NCBI GenBank assembly: GCA_033239005.1
Contig: BSQZ01000025.1
Location: 6,795,001-6,859,000 of the forward strand
Direction of reading: 5' to 3'
Length of the DNA: 64,000 nt
DNA from: Lamellibrachia satsuma
Lineage: Eukaryota > Annelida > Polychaeta > Sabellida > Siboglinidae
Shown: positions 46,601-59,030 of the stretch, piece by piece
Layout: each line of letters begins with the position of its first letter
Numbering within the stretch: the stretch's first letter is position 1
Position numbers and translations under genes: made by a program
The notes under the pieces: model-generated
The model's input: the letters and a program-made list of their open reading frames with translations, nothing else
Told to the model about the DNA's origin: nothing
Database searches by the model: none

Positions 46601-46689
46601 AGCCGTCTGTTACCCCCTGTCACCACTACGCAGCGCCACCTATCGAATCGGATAGGAGACGGGTGCCACCTAGTCTACACACCCACTGA

Positions 46690-48250
46690 AATCCAATAAA
46701 AACAATTACAAGAGGCAATCCGAATGCTGAAGACACAAAAATCCCCCGGCGTCGACAGCGTGAATGTATCAAACATGGTGGGGAGGCAATGTCAGACGCA
46801 TTCATGATCATATGCCAGACGATTTGGGAAACCAAGACTTAGCCAAAACAACGATACCAAATAAAGGGAACTTACGCTGCTGTAAGAACTACACAACTAT
46901 AAGTCTGATCAGCCATCCCAGCAAAATAATTCTTAGAATCATACTCAACCTACACACAGGCAAAGCAGAAGAATTGCTATCAGGAGAACAAGCAGGCTTC
47001 CGGCCGAAAAGATGTACACCGAACAAATCTTCAACATAAGACTTTTAATAGAAAACCGCTAAATCACCATCAAGACCTCTATCACAATTTCATCGACTTC
47101 AAAAAGGCATTTTATCTTGTGTGGCACAAATAACTCTGGTGAATAATGCAACGCTATAACATTGACGAAGGACTAGTGACGCTACTCGAATAGCTGTATG
47201 GGCTAACAAAGAGTGCAGTGCTACACAACGAATAAATTGTACAATCGTTTCCAATATCGGTTGGAGTACGTCAAGGATGCCTTTTGTCGCACGTGCTGTT
47301 CAACGCATACCTTGAAAATATCATGCAAGAAGCTATACGCAACTACAATGGCACGATATCGATAATCGGTAGAGAGATCAGCTACCTCCGATAATACTGA
47401 CCTAATCGCTGCAACAGAGGAGGAGCCTCAATTACGTACAACAACAGAGGAGGAGCCTCAAGTACGTACAACAACAGAGGAGGAGCCTCAAGTACGTACA
47501 ACAACAGAGGAGGAGCCTCAAGTACGTACAACAACAGAGGAGGAGCCTCAAGTACGTACAACAACAGAAGAGGAGCCTCAAATACGTACAACAACAGAGG
47601 AGGAGCCTCAAGTACGTACAACAACAGAGGAGGAGCCTCAAGTACGTACAACAACAGAGGAGGAGCCTCAAGTACGTACAACAACAGAGGAGGAGCCTCA
47701 AGTACGTACAACAACAGAGGAGGAGCCTCAAGTACGTACAACAACACTGGAAAGGAGAGCGCGAGCTTACATAATGGAAATAAGTGAAGAAAAGAGCAAG
47801 ATCATTGTCAACAGCAGAATAGCGCCAGAACTATTATATTAATGAATGGAGAATGCCTCGAAGAAATAACATCATTCAAGTACCTCAGGTCGATCATCTC
47901 CTCTGAGGGCGACTCCACCGAGGAAATATGCGGATAATCCTGGCAACAGAAGCGATAGCAAAACTCAAGAAGAAATGGAACATCATCAAAACGGCAACAA
48001 AGATACGACTCTATAAAAGCCTGGTTATCTCAGTGCTGACACACAAAGCGGTAGCGGACCCTGACAGCCGAGTCAGTGTGTAACAAGTCAGAAAGATGAA
48101 GTTTTTTCAGAAGGGAACCTGAACAATTCTTACAGAGACCACACGACAAATATACCTATAATGCAAGCCATCATCGAAGCCGCAGGACTACAAGAACCGT
48201 TTTTAGCCACAGTAAAACGCCGTAAGCGAGGAAACGAGGAAGGCCACAAA
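46690..48250 (+). pseudogene. Decayed LINE ORF2 with internal 30-bp array
   Basis: Plus-strand pieces: AIRMLKTQKSPGVDSVNV (about 46712-46765), RT NYTTISLISHPSKIILRII (46886-46940), LSGEQAGFRPKR (46977-47010), HNFIDFKKAF (about 47088-47115), the array (47413-47740), then ILMNGECLEEITSFKYLRSI (47832-47900) and a degraded C-terminus. Frameshifts are frequent. The catalytic F-A-D-D is eroded to about SDNTDLIAA just before the array. Confidence 0.8.
47413..47742 (+). repeat. 30-bp in-frame tandem array inside LINE, 11 copies
   Basis: Period 30: CAACAGAGGAGGAGCCTCAA plus GTACGTACAA. In the LINE frame each unit reads TTEEEPQVRT, leading from IAATEEEPQLR into TTLERRAS. The unexpanded sequence in related LINEs reads approximately T-E-E-E-L-Q-x-L-T-x-R-L-E, so the array is an expansion of that coding stretch. 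One unit has GAA for GAG (synonymous). Confidence 0.93.
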
Positions 48251-48659
48251 AATGTACATTGACAACACTCGAGAGTGGATGGCTTGGTAGCCACAGGAAT
48301 TATAACATACACAAAACATAAACAAATACAATTGTACAATAAATTCCCGTTTCTGACGGTATATATGCTACCAGTAATAACGATTATAAGGTGCATTACA
48401 ATATGTCAGTCGGGGATGGCTCAATATAATAAGGTTTCCGTAATTCGTATACTTCTCTAATATATCACCGTTTTTATGTATGTATTTATGATCGACTATA
48501 TTCGTGTTTATGTGTGCGTGCATGTCTGTTTGTGTGTACGTGTGTAAGTGAGTAGCTGAGTAGGTGAATACGTGAGTACGTGAATACGTGAGTACGTGTG
48601 CGTGTGTGCGTGTGTATGTGATGCCAAAACAGGTTTGTAAACGTGTTAGTTTGTGAGTG

Positions 48660-48745
<86 letters not shown>

Positions 48746-48788
48746 GTGTCAATTTGTAAGAAACACGTAATAATTAAGAAAAATGCGT

Positions 48789-48846
<58 letters not shown>

Positions 48847-48850
48847 ATAT
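48660..48850. repeat. (TA)n and (GT)n microsatellites
   Basis: (TA)n 48665-48700, (GT)n 48709-48742, (TA)n 48793-48830 and (GT)n to 48848. 48480-48650 is loosely GTGA/GTAC-rich. 48850-50010 shows no feature I can support. Confidence 0.95.
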
Positions 48851-50014
48851 GTGCATGTGTATGTGTTTTTTCAGTCATGTGTACTGCATTTTTATAAAAG
48901 TCATGGTTCACTGAAATAAAATGAGTGACAAGTTCAAAAACAATATTTGCATCATCAATGTTAGAAAATATATTGCAACTGGATTGATTGTATGTATTTT
49001 GTTTACTGACACTATCATTATACCATCGTAGTTGTTGTTGCCACGAACCTTATGCAACTTGTGTATCGGTCAACGGTACGACACCTAGCGATTACTGGAG
49101 TGTCCTCTGTGATAACCCGATTCACCTCGCGGAGCAGAATAAATAGCTTAGCGATTGTTTCGTAACTACTGCGATAATATTGCGATAGTTTCATGGAACA
49201 GCGAGTAGACAGGACACTCGCCCCTGACCATAACTGACTGGTGGTGACACGTAGCCTTGGAGGCAATTTGTTCAGAATCCTTGAATGACGCTGCTCTGGT
49301 TGACGATTGTTACGTCGATAAATAAGTACAATTACCAAATTAAGTTGATAAAGTATACTTACGAAGCGTGTTACGCACACTGACAGAAGTAGTCCAGCTG
49401 ATTTGCTTTGCCAACTATCTTTACTAGCTCAGTGTATTATCGACGGTAACTATCCAGAATTACTTATTGTCGATAGCATTGCATCGACTATCTATATTTC
49501 CATATGATGTTACACACTTAGTAATAAACATACTATACCGAATACACTGTATTGTAGATCACTTTTCATTCCATCGATAAGTGGCAGCATAGTTTGTCGG
49601 CAGCTGTTCAACACAAATCGAGTTTGATTTCACTAGCGAAGACTTAATCTGAATCTATCACAAATCATGTTTTATATAATCTAAATAAGCAAATTACTGT
49701 TTCAGTACCAAGTTCGCAATACTTATTTGATATACAATCGTGTTATATTCAATGTATATTTACTTCAATGCTTGTTATGAAATTCACGTACTAATGGAGA
49801 GAAAATGGTTATTGAAGTAATGCCGGGCAAAGCCAGCACGTCATACGTTTTGTGAACCATAGCGTCAAACATTTCCTGTCTATAATAATTACTTGATCAT
49901 AATCAACCAATGGTAACAGACTGGATTTCAGTAATATAAAATACGTTTTTTTTTTAATTTTAGAAACGTTGTCATGTGATAACTTTGTTACTCGTGATTC
50001 TTAATCGTAAATCT

Positions 50015-50650
50015 CTAATAGATTACATTTATAACTGGAAGGGTGGAAATAAACTTATTCGTAGTGCGGCAGACAAGTTGTACACCCGTCACATTATTTG
50101 GAGCCTTCATCTGCAAGATGACTGATACCTTCTGCGGGTCAACTTTTGAGATTGCGTGTCCAAGGAAAGTTATCTCAAATTTCTTCAGTTCGTTCTTCCC
50201 TTTGTTCAGACGTACATTTTGCTCCCTGCATCTTTGTAGCAGCATACCAAGTGTAATATCAGTGTCCTTCGTCGCCTCGTCATCAGTGAATCCAGTGTCA
50301 TACCTGAGTATGTCATCCGCCACGCATGCTACACCTTCCAGACCACTAAGAGACGCATATTGACGTTTCGGGAAGTTTTTGTTACTTACAGCAAGAAACC
50401 ATTTCGTAAGACGACCTTTGTGAAGACTCTGGCTTCAGCTACCTGCAGCAGAACGTCCTCCACGATTGGAAGTGGATGCAATTCTGCTTTGGCACTGTAG
50501 ATCTACACATATGCATATACCTCCTGGCCTTAGACTGCCATTCGACTCACACAGTCAGTTGGTTTGTCCACTTTGACGATTATGCCCTACTGCTTCATTT
50601 CACACAGCTTTCAATCTTCTTTTGAAGTCAGACAGGCACCCGGCATGATG
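50015..50650 (-). pseudogene. Ty3/Gypsy-type LTR retrotransposon pol fragment
   Basis: The minus strand shows IVKVDKPTDCVSRMAV (about 50590-50545), ELHPLPIVEDVLLQ (about 50485-50440), then a 102-codon frame (50323-50015) with VADDILRYDTGF (RT catalytic ADD box), LLQRCREQNVRLNKGKNELK, ITFLGHAISK and DPQKVSVILQMKAP. This is the RT core of a Gypsy-type pol with internal deletions between blocks. No LTRs are seen on either side. The only LTR-element trace in the window. Confidence 0.85.
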
Positions 50651-50954
50651 ACACAGTGACAGGGACAATGACACAGCGACTGGGACGATGACACAGAAGC
50701 CTGTTCCACCTCAATCCAGCAGGGGGCTACACACGCAATGCACTTAGTAGTAATCGATAGATGTCAGCAGCAAAGTGCTCAGTCCTTAAACAAACATCAT
50801 AAATCTATACGATGTTCAATAAAAAAACTATATGAGCAGATGCTCATTCAATGACACCATCATATGTTTTGCTACCCGAGATCACCATTCTCATTTACTA
50901 ACATAACTTGAGATATAGGCATACGCCATGAGGTTTGTTATCTTCAGATTGTTG

Positions 50955-51336
50955 CTACGTTTTCCACAACTTGTTCACTCATATGACCAATGATGGTGAT
51001 ATACATCACAATGTTTCTCTCTTGCACAGCGAAACATCGAATATACGGTTATTGTATTCACTAATAATATTCACTATAAATTGTATACTTTTGTAAAGTG
51101 GATAAAGTCGATTGTGCTTCACAATGAAGTGAATGTCAATATGTCACGTTCGACTGCCTGGGGGATGTTCCGGTTTACTTTTAATATAGCTATTTATGTA
51201 GCGCCTGTTGTAATATGTCACTTTTGACATCGTGTGAAGTGGTCTTGACTTGTACAGTAAACTGGACTAGTATGTGTAGTCGGTGGATGTGAAGCTCGGA
51301 TGAACGTACAGCAACACCTTCAAAGGGAGCACGGTC
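50955..51336 (+). promoter_or_regulatory. Upstream region of hairpin gene 5, inverted copy of 2518-3020
   Basis: Homologous to the region 5' of gene 1, including one diverged copy of the 68-bp minisatellite unit (50958-51010) and the start-stop ATGTGA at about 51286. Conservation of about 280 bases outside the exon suggests a duplicated promoter; specific elements are not identified. Confidence 0.5.
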
Positions 51337-51363
51337 ATGTCGCAGAAACAGAAATCAGCAATA
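51337..51363 (+). CDS. Hairpin gene 5, exon 1
   Basis: Nine codons from ATG, start M-S-Q-K-Q-K, then donor GTGAGT (51364-51369), phase 0. Seven of nine residues match exon 1 of gene 1. Its presumed exon 2 is at about 52990-53159; the intron has received an RTE LINE and microsatellites. Confidence 0.55.
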
Positions 51364-51569
51364 GTGAGTCGAACTGAATAGTCACTTTGTCTTTGCACTG
51401 CTGTGTTAGATGATTCCGCCACCCCATTGGTGTGTGACTGAGCATCATTGTGCTCGCCAGGAAACAGGCGTCATCCCATGAGAGTGCAGACGTATGCGAC
51501 GTGTGATTCCCCTCCAGGCGACTCCAAACACACACAATGCCAGAGTGTCATATTATCATATTATAATAC

Positions 51570-52445
51570 ATTCCTATTCTATCACCAACTCTATTTAACA
51601 TATTTTTAGAGAGGATCATGACTGACGCCCTTGAAGATCACGTAGGAACAGTCAGCATCGGATACAGGACAATAACTTATTTACGCTTTGCAGAATATAT
51701 CGATGGTTTAGCAGGGGATGGTTTAGCAGGAGCTAACTGACCTAGTGAGCCGCCTCGACAATACATCTGCGTCCTACGGAATGGAAATTAGTGCTGAGAA
51801 AACCAAGCTAATGAACAACAACACCAATGGCATCAACAAGAAGATCACAGTGAACGGACAAAGATTAGAAACTGTGTCCAAGTTCAAGTACTTGTGTTCA
51901 GTTATCACAGATGAGGGATCCAAACCTGAGATCATTTCAAGGATTGCCCAGGCAACAGCAGCGTTGACAAGACTGAAACTAATGTGGAAAAATAAAAACA
52001 TCACCCTTCGATACACAATCAGACTGATGCGATCACTTGTCGTGTCAATGGACTCTTACAGCCGAACTACAAAGAAGAGTACAAACCATGGAAATGAGGT
52101 GCTGTCGAAAGATCATTTGTATCTCACACAAGGACCATGTAACCAACAAAGAGGTCCACAACATAATCAAACAAGCCATCGGGCCCTATGGACATCTCCT
52201 AACGACGGTAAAGAGACGGAAGCTGAAATGGTATGGGCACGTCTCACGAACATCCGGTATGACAAAGACCATCATGCAAGACACCGTTAGGGGAGTAAGA
52301 GACTGGATACATTAAAGAGAGTGGACAAGCCTTCACAGAGACACAAATGGCGGCAGACGACAGGACGAAGTGGAGAAAGCTGGTTTCAAAGTCATCGGTG
52401 GTGCCCAAACGACACTACGGGTTACGGGATTGATGATGATGATAA
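51570..52445 (+). pseudogene. 5'-truncated RTE-type LINE
   Basis: Opens in RT with LSPTLFNIFLERIMTDALED (51586-51645), a ruined catalytic box LRFAEYID (51681-51704), then LVSRLDNTSASYGMEISAEK and SKFKYLCSVITDEGSKPEII (51745-51950). A frame change leads to MRCCRKIICISHKDHVTNKE and LLTTVKRRKLKWYGHVSRTS (52097-52256), and the end reads GATTGATGATGATGAT at 52428-52443. The truncated start and TGA-repeat tail are typical of RTE retrotransposition. Inserted in the intron of hairpin gene 5. Confidence 0.88.
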
Positions 52446-52663
52446 ACGCATTCCTAACTTATTATGTTATTATACATACACAGATAACGCTACGTACATT
52501 ACATAAGTCACTTACTTTACAGCGTATTGCCTATATCCTAAGGAACTCAGGGGCGCAACAAAACATAATCATTATGCATAATTGTGAACAGGGATGCTCA
52601 AAATTCATTATCAGAACGAGGGACCACTGAAGATGTTTGTATGCACGCGTTCCTGCCTACATG

Positions 52664-52707
52664 CATGTATGTATGTATGCATGTATGTATGTATGTATGT
52701 ATGTATG

Positions 52708-52738
<31 letters not shown>

Positions 52739-52823
52739 GTATTATGTATTTATGTATATATGCAAACATGCATTCGTGTCTCCGTGCATGCATCCGTGTA
52801 TGTATGTATGTATGCATATATGT

Positions 52824-52864
<41 letters not shown>

Positions 52865-52873
52865 TGTTTGTGC

Positions 52874-52905
<32 letters not shown>

Positions 52906-52910
52906 GTGTT

Positions 52911-52959
<49 letters not shown>

Positions 52960-52987
52960 TTGTGCGTGTGTGTGTTTGTGTGTGTGC
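52664..52987. repeat. (ATGT)n then (TG)n microsatellite
   Basis: (TATG)n at 52664-52735 and 52797-52825, then about 160 bases of (TG)n with TTTG and GCGT interruptions. It runs into the coding frame of hairpin gene 5, giving a V-C-V-C stretch in place of a normal signal peptide core. Confidence 0.96.
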
Positions 52988-52989
52988 AA

Positions 52990-53159
52990 AGGAAGGTTTT
53001 ATCCACCTGTGCATAGGCATTTGTAAGATCAACTTCTTGATGTGCATACAAAGAGCGTGTGGTGGCCGTCCCTTTCCTCTGCCCATATCGGAAGAGTGCC
53101 AACAAGAACGGCTGCAATGTATCGAAGAATGTACTTCGTATCGTTTCGACATCCGCTGA
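52990..53159 (+). pseudogene. Hairpin peptide gene 5, mature domain, signal peptide region replaced by (TG)n
   Basis: About 56 codons then stop. It contains all seven cysteines with spacing x3, x6, x4, x12, x6, x3 and a P-F-P-L-P loop. The sequence upstream that should encode the signal-peptide core is (TG)n, read in the same open frame as V-C-V-C. A normal acceptor is not visible; TGTGCAAAG at 52982-52990 is a weak candidate. Exon 1 with a good donor is at 51337. Most likely a dying gene; alternatively, an odd hydrophobic V/C leader is used. Intact cysteines suggest recent damage. Confidence 0.55.
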
Positions 53160-54389
53160 TTCTCTAATCAAACGCATGAACTTGCAGGAACAGCTACCGT
53201 CTGCCTGTGTAAGCACTTCGTATTGCGAACGAACTATTAATGAGTCGGTAATGATCGCGAAGCCCAAATGAAATTACTAAAAAAACACAATGAGTTTTGG
53301 TTAGATTTGCATCAACAGTGGTAGACTCATGTGACGAACATTCCGGATTCCAGCTTTTTGTTTTGTACACGCCTGCCAATCTGTCGATCACCGTCCTCAT
53401 TACAATTATTTCATTTGTATTTGTCTGCAAATGGATGGTAATGGCAGGTCTTTAAAGCCATTTGTACATATTGGTAATGCATATTAGTCTTTGTCTGCAT
53501 GCATGTTTGTGTTTTTGCCATGCTAGAATTAAAATAATGTTTTTATTGTGTTAAAATAAATATTGTATACAGGGTTTTCTTGGTAGTCACGAAAGTCGTG
53601 AAGCCTTTTTTTCCAAACCACAATACAAATGAATTATATCGGCTTCATTGTATGTTTGCCTTTGTATACTTGTTATTTTTTTAGATTGTGTGAATTATAC
53701 ATACCCGATAATAATACTTTTGTTATCAATATTTCCACGCTTTGTTCACTATTTATCCGCCTTCAATCTGACAGGGCTGGCTAAGTGGCTGGCAGTTCCA
53801 CATACAATCTGCTAATCTTGTCATATAACGCAGATGGTTAAGATGAACCGAAAGTTTGGACGCTGAAAAGTGTGATTCTACATTATGTAAGATGGTATTT
53901 TTATTATCATGTACATGTGTATTGTAAAAAGACATCTTTGTATATTTTTTATGAACGGTAACTACATGGTTTTCCATATTTTATCTGCATTTCATTAATG
54001 CAGTACATACTACTGACGGCAGAAACCAGCTCAAAGTAAACAACTTCAAGACAAGAATATCGTCAACGCTTCCCTGGAACAACAGTGAAAACCCACACTC
54101 ATGAACTCCAGGTTAAGCAGACTCGGTATTCAGGTTTGGAATGTAATAGAATGACATAAGATATATATTGTCAATAAGACAATTCAGCACACTATTTTTA
54201 GCATATGATTTATTCCTACTTACCAAGTGAACGCAACCAGGAATCGTTATCACCATAAATTCTTACAGTAAATAAATAAATGTAGATGGTAATACTCTAT
54301 TTATCAACTTCACTCTCGAAGTTAAACACAATCTATTAAAATTAACATTCAACATGATCCACATAAGTACCCATAAATCGAACATAATA

Positions 54390-54956
54390 GACAGTTTCAG
54401 CTATAAGGTTTTCGTTCTACATATCGTTAGTTCCGTAACTTATATCCACTGACGTCAGCTGAATTTTCCGGTCACATGTTCCTAATAAGTTTCGCGCCGA
54501 GATACGTATATGTAGATAGTGACAAAATAGACAGTTTCAGCTATAGCTTATCGCTCTCATTTATCTCAATACGTAACGTGTAGCCTAGTAGATGAACTTA
54601 TCTCATACCTAGCCATAATACTGTTTCAACTGTAAATTTGAAGAAGTGAATTTGCCCTTTAAGCACTAGTGTGAGTGGAAGGAAATGTTTTCCATATCCT
54701 GTTAAGTTATAACTCTTCTTCGATATCTAGATTACATCGCATGCAATACTTAAACATGTATTCATTGAAGTAACGTTTACAAACTGCTAGCGTAGCTTAT
54801 TCACTAATGGAGGCCATTCGGCCAGTATTTACCTATCCGTGTTTCCGCGCGACACTTATGGAGAACATGTGACTGGCAATTTGAGCTGACGTCAGTGTCT
54901 ATATGTTACGGAACTAGCGATAAGTAAAACTAACCACTTATAGCTGAAACTGTTTA
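54390..54956. repeat. Foldback (inverted-repeat) element of about 565 bp
   Basis: The left arm ACAGTTTCAGCTATAAGG...GTTAGTTCCGTAAC...CTGACGTCAGCT (54393-54485) is repeated in reverse at 54865-54954 (AGCTGACGTCAG...GTTACGGAACTAGC...AGCTGAAACTGT). A partial third copy starts at 54530. It resembles a non-autonomous DNA transposon, but no clear target duplication was found. 53160-54380 has no supported feature. Confidence 0.75.
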
Positions 54957-55091
54957 ATATAACCCAGTCCACAATCGACCTAAATAACACAGGTACGGTC
55001 AGTCTACGAAAGTTCAATTCATGCAATGCCCGCAACTGAACAACAGTTATCAACAGATCGTATTCTGCACAGTCAGACCATACGCGTCGGT

Positions 55092-55217
55092 CTGATTTCG
55101 ATACGTGGCGGCTCAATGCCACAGTCTTACCACGGAGTGCGTGCAGCGAACCGTATCAGCCCGACACGTGGCGGCTCAATGCCACAGTCTTACCACGGAG
55201 TGCGTGCAGCGAACCGC
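55092..55217. repeat. 63-bp direct repeat, 2 copies
   Basis: TGGCGGCTCAATGCCACAGT...GTGCGTGCAGCGAACCG repeated once, nearly identical. Non-coding as far as can be seen. Confidence 0.9.
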
Positions 55218-55328
55218 ACCAGCCCGAACAATTTCGGATCGACTTGTCAACGCTCGCCGGGTCCCAGGCACTCCTGTGTGATAACCGTCCCTCCTGTGTG
55301 ATAATTGATCTGATCAGTGGCGATACGC

Positions 55329-55567
<239 letters not shown>

Positions 55568-56119
55568 CTTGTAAATCACCGTGTTCGCGTCTTCAAGCGA
55601 CCACGAAACATACATTCAACGTATACAATGTAGCCAGCTATATTGACTACAACTTATTGCATTCGGCAACCTCAAGTGCCATATAACGTTCAAGTTTTAA
55701 CTTCTCTGGCACTTTAATTTGACTTTCAATGCTGCACACAGAATAGTTAGTGTTTTCACAACTTGTTGTTGAAAGGCTCACACAACACGAACAAACGTCT
55801 TCAGGCGACAATCCTATCAGTCCACCCTATTATGTGACTCTACCCATACCTCAATTAGGGTGACGTTTCCTTCGCTTTGACATTTCTATCTTCATAACAA
55901 TGGATGTACATCATTAAATACACCGGGATTTTCAGCATGAAATATAATACTTGAATTAAATCACATACAATTAATTTTGACGACACGTTAACAATATTCA
56001 CAACTTACTGTTTTAAACGCATCGTGCCTCAATAATTTCCCCCAAGACAACCCTATCGTGACTACGCAATACCCACCAGCAGTAACTACATTCCGATCAT
56101 GATTAGGCAAAACTGCGAC

Positions 56120-56656
56120 ACCCTTTGGAAGACGCTCAAACAGAGTCTGGTCCAACAAGAGTCCGACACTGCATACCACATTGCAAGTGTATTAAGCATG
56201 TTGCCAGCATCCTATTGTATAGTGCATTGACCTGGATCCTTGGCGTTAAGTGGCAGGACAAAGTCACAACACTTGTGATTCTGCGACCGGTAAATTTAAC
56301 ACCATTGAACAGCATTCTTAAACAGAGACGGGTACGATTGCTTGGACGTGTACAGCGTGTGTTTAGTGACCGCCTCAAGAAGATCGTATTCTGTGGGATG
56401 TTAACGCACAGTTGGCAGCCTTAATTTGAGATACAATTATATAATGACAAAGATATGAAAGACTATGCCATCGACCCGCTGCGCTAGAAAGAGTTGCTGA
56501 AGACCGATCTACCTGTCGAGCTGGTCTTAATATCAGTTCTGGTATCGATATCAACCCGCTTTGGACTAGCACGGCGATCAAGCATGCGAGGCGTGCATGC
56601 TGGCATGAACGTGAAGCATCTAAGACAAGCATTATATCACGAGTCAGAAGCTCGCC
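56120..56656 (+). pseudogene. LINE C-terminal fragment
   Basis: Plus-strand pieces resemble the end of LINE ORF2: ILGVKWQDKVTTLVILRPVN (56236-56297), ILKQRRVRLLGRVQRVFSDR (56310-56370), where related LINEs have Q-L-R-W-x-G-H-V, and a degraded tail to 56656. The element runs straight into the (TAC)n/(CAC)n array, which probably grew from its 3' trinucleotide tail. Confidence 0.65.
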
Positions 56657-56666
56657 ACTACTATTT

Positions 56667-56724
<58 letters not shown>

Positions 56725-56758
56725 CACCACCACCACCACCACCACCACCACCACCACC

Positions 56759-56789
<31 letters not shown>

Positions 56790-56826
56790 TTATTACTACT
56801 ACTACTACTACTACTACTACTATTAT

Positions 56827-56891
<65 letters not shown>

Positions 56892-56914
56892 TTACTACTA
56901 CTACTACTACTACT
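56657..56914. repeat. (TAC)n / (CAC)n trinucleotide array
   Basis: About 86 triplets: TAC, then a CAC block (about 56715-56770), then TAC with ATT interruptions. Open in several frames (poly-Y, poly-H, poly-V), which are artefacts. 56915-57720 has no supported gene. Confidence 0.97.
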
Positions 56915-57724
56915 GTCGTTGTCATGGATACAATATTGCTTCGACTCTCAAATTTAAAGAAGAGAATTACGTGTCCTATTGTCAGTCAGCAATTGCTTTC
57001 GAATTCACCGTTATATTAGTTTTATATTATGCATCCCACGCATTTCGGATAGCCTTGAAATTAAAACGTGTGATTAAAACAGTTAAATAAAAATATATAA
57101 AGTATTATATATAAAGTATTCTATATTGTCGTTTCATTTTATCAGAAAGATGAATATAATAAATGTACTCTTGCCACTGAGCTAATTGAAAAAGCAATTA
57201 TGCCAAACACGCAGGTATATATTTGACATTGCACGGGTAGATGTAACCTGAATTTGGCCAAAATGCAGTTGATCAGATATGTAGATAATGGGTTCCTACT
57301 GTATGCCACACCGTGAAGTGGGTGTGTGCGTGTGCGTGTGTCTGTGTTGTCATAACATGCATCCACTTAATTTAATCCACGTATCGCCACAACGCAAGAC
57401 ATGGATGATAACATCCGATACCTCAATGCCAAACATTGTTTGCATAATTGGATGTATTTCGAGTGAATCGATTATTCTATGTACCGAGCCAGGTCATATC
57501 CATATAGTGTGTCACGTTATGCCATCTGGTCACAAGGTTTCCAACCTTGAGTTGCACAGCACAAATTGGCAAGACCCACCGTAAATACGAACGGACACTC
57601 AGGTATGTATAGTTCGCCGTTGTTACATTAGCAATGCTGAAGAAGTAACACGAACGGTCGACGGACCTTTTGATTGATGAACGCAGGACAGCTTACACGA
57701 TTAAGCTGTTATTAGCAAGGAGCT

Positions 57725-57736
57725 ATGGAGAAATGT
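57725..57736 (+). CDS. Hairpin gene 4, candidate exon 1
   Basis: Four codons from ATG followed at once by donor GTGAGT (57737-57742), phase 0. This matches the 4-codon first exon of gene 3 in size and phase. The intron would be 934 bases. The exon is tiny and not confirmed by a paralogue, so this is a candidate only. Confidence 0.45.
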
Positions 57737-58670
57737 GTGAGTTTTTGCATGTTTGATAATTCTGAAGTCCGCATTCGCATCCAACAACTTCTAACAAATA
57801 GCTAGGTATCGTGTAACGCGGTCTGACTACGTAGCTGACCTCATTGGTAAAGAGCAGAATATCAAAATATTTCCCATTGAGCAATGTTATCTAACTACCT
57901 TTGTGAGGAACTCAGTGAAAGGGGATGCAGATGTGTCCTGGTCGCAGTGGTCCAAAGTGGTAACACGTTCTTGATGACATTCAATATGTTAGTTCACACG
58001 TTTTAGTAATAATGTATATTCTATATATCCTCTCAACGACTTTTCACCATCTTTTTCTCTTCTTTGTCAATCTTGCGAGTTCTCTAAATGTGTCTCGCCG
58101 GTCGCAGTTTGCTCCCACCTGCATTCTGCCTCAGATGTTTCTTCATTCCAGTCTCTTTCCGTAATTCCACTAACCTCCTTCTGTAATCCTGTACCGCTCT
58201 ATTCTTTCTCAGAACTGCGTTGTTCTCTGCTATATGCAATGTCTATTCGTGTATCTCTGTCAATGCAAGTGCTCCCAACCCATGTGCACAAATTTACTCC
58301 CCACTTTTGAACCTTCACTTCGTTGCCTCGCAGCATACTGCGGCATCATCTATATCAGCGGAATTCGCGAGAAATACGTGGACGTTTTCAGTATGTGCTT
58401 CATTGATGAAGTTTCCAGTTGGAGAGCTCAATATAAGCTGTTGACATGACTGCGTCTAGTGACTATCGCTATTTATCTGCGAAATCCATAGCTTCTGCGT
58501 TTTCTCCTCACGTCAGTGACGTGGATACGGTCCAAATAGACGGATCGGCCGTAATTGTATTCTGCCGGACCATACTTAAAGCAGCAACAATGTACTCGTA
58601 ATTAGCATAAAGGGCGTGGAATGATCTGATGCAATATAATACGTATTTCTAGTGTGGTTTTACTTTCCAG

Positions 58671-58913
58671 TTTACCGTGTCCGTGCTGTTGGTTATTTCC
58701 GTCGTTATTGCTGGGGCTGCTGGAACGACTCCGTATGAATACTGCCTGATGTCTTGTGACCATTTGTTCATGGAGTGCCTCCAAAGACAGTGTCCTGGTC
58801 GGTCGTGGCCTCTCCCAGTTGGACAAATATGCGTCAACGAACGAATTGAATGTATTGACGACTGCATCGCTAACTACAAAGATGATCAGGTAGCTAGGGC
58901 TCGACCAACCTAG
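58671..58913 (+). CDS. Hairpin peptide gene 4, exon 2
   Basis: 80 codons then stop, starting in phase 0 after a TACTTTCCAG acceptor. The first codons (F-T-V-S-V-L-L) align with gene 1 exon 2 (V-T-V-S-V-L-I), so the intron position within the signal peptide is conserved. Hydrophobic core, G-A-A-G-T-T cleavage-like region, then seven cysteines spaced x3, x6, x4, x12, x6, x3 with an S-W-P-L-P loop, and a slightly longer basic tail. With the candidate exon 1 the product has about 84 residues. Intact as far as visible. AATAAA at 59004 is a plausible polyadenylation signal. Function unknown; an extracellular disulfide-laddered helical hairpin is inferred. Confidence 0.72.
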   Translation, partial: FTVSVLLVISVVIAGAAGTTPYEYCLMSCDHLFMECLQRQCPGRSWPLPVGQICVNERIECIDDCIANYKDDQVARARPT

Positions 58914-59003
58914 TTGTTAGTGAGAGCCGTTCTAATCTGTGGACGGTGATTCTTCGCAGCGCGTACAACAAATGAACCTAGAAATACTATCTGGCTTAAC
59001 CAT

Positions 59004-59009
59004 AATAAA
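59004..59009 (+). promoter_or_regulatory. Candidate polyadenylation signal of hairpin gene 4
   Basis: AATAAA 91 bases after the stop of gene 4, just before the 43-bp minisatellite. Confidence 0.45.
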
Positions 59010-59030
59010 TATGCTGGATGTGTTGTGTAT

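Noticed and set aside
50015..50363. An active retroviral or LTR element
   Set aside because: Only fragments of RT remain, with deletions between blocks; no LTRs, integrase or gag are seen nearby.
56494..57090. 198-codon poly-Tyr/poly-His frame
   Set aside because: A (TAC)n/(CAC)n trinucleotide array joined to a dead LINE end; homopolymer runs come from the repeat.
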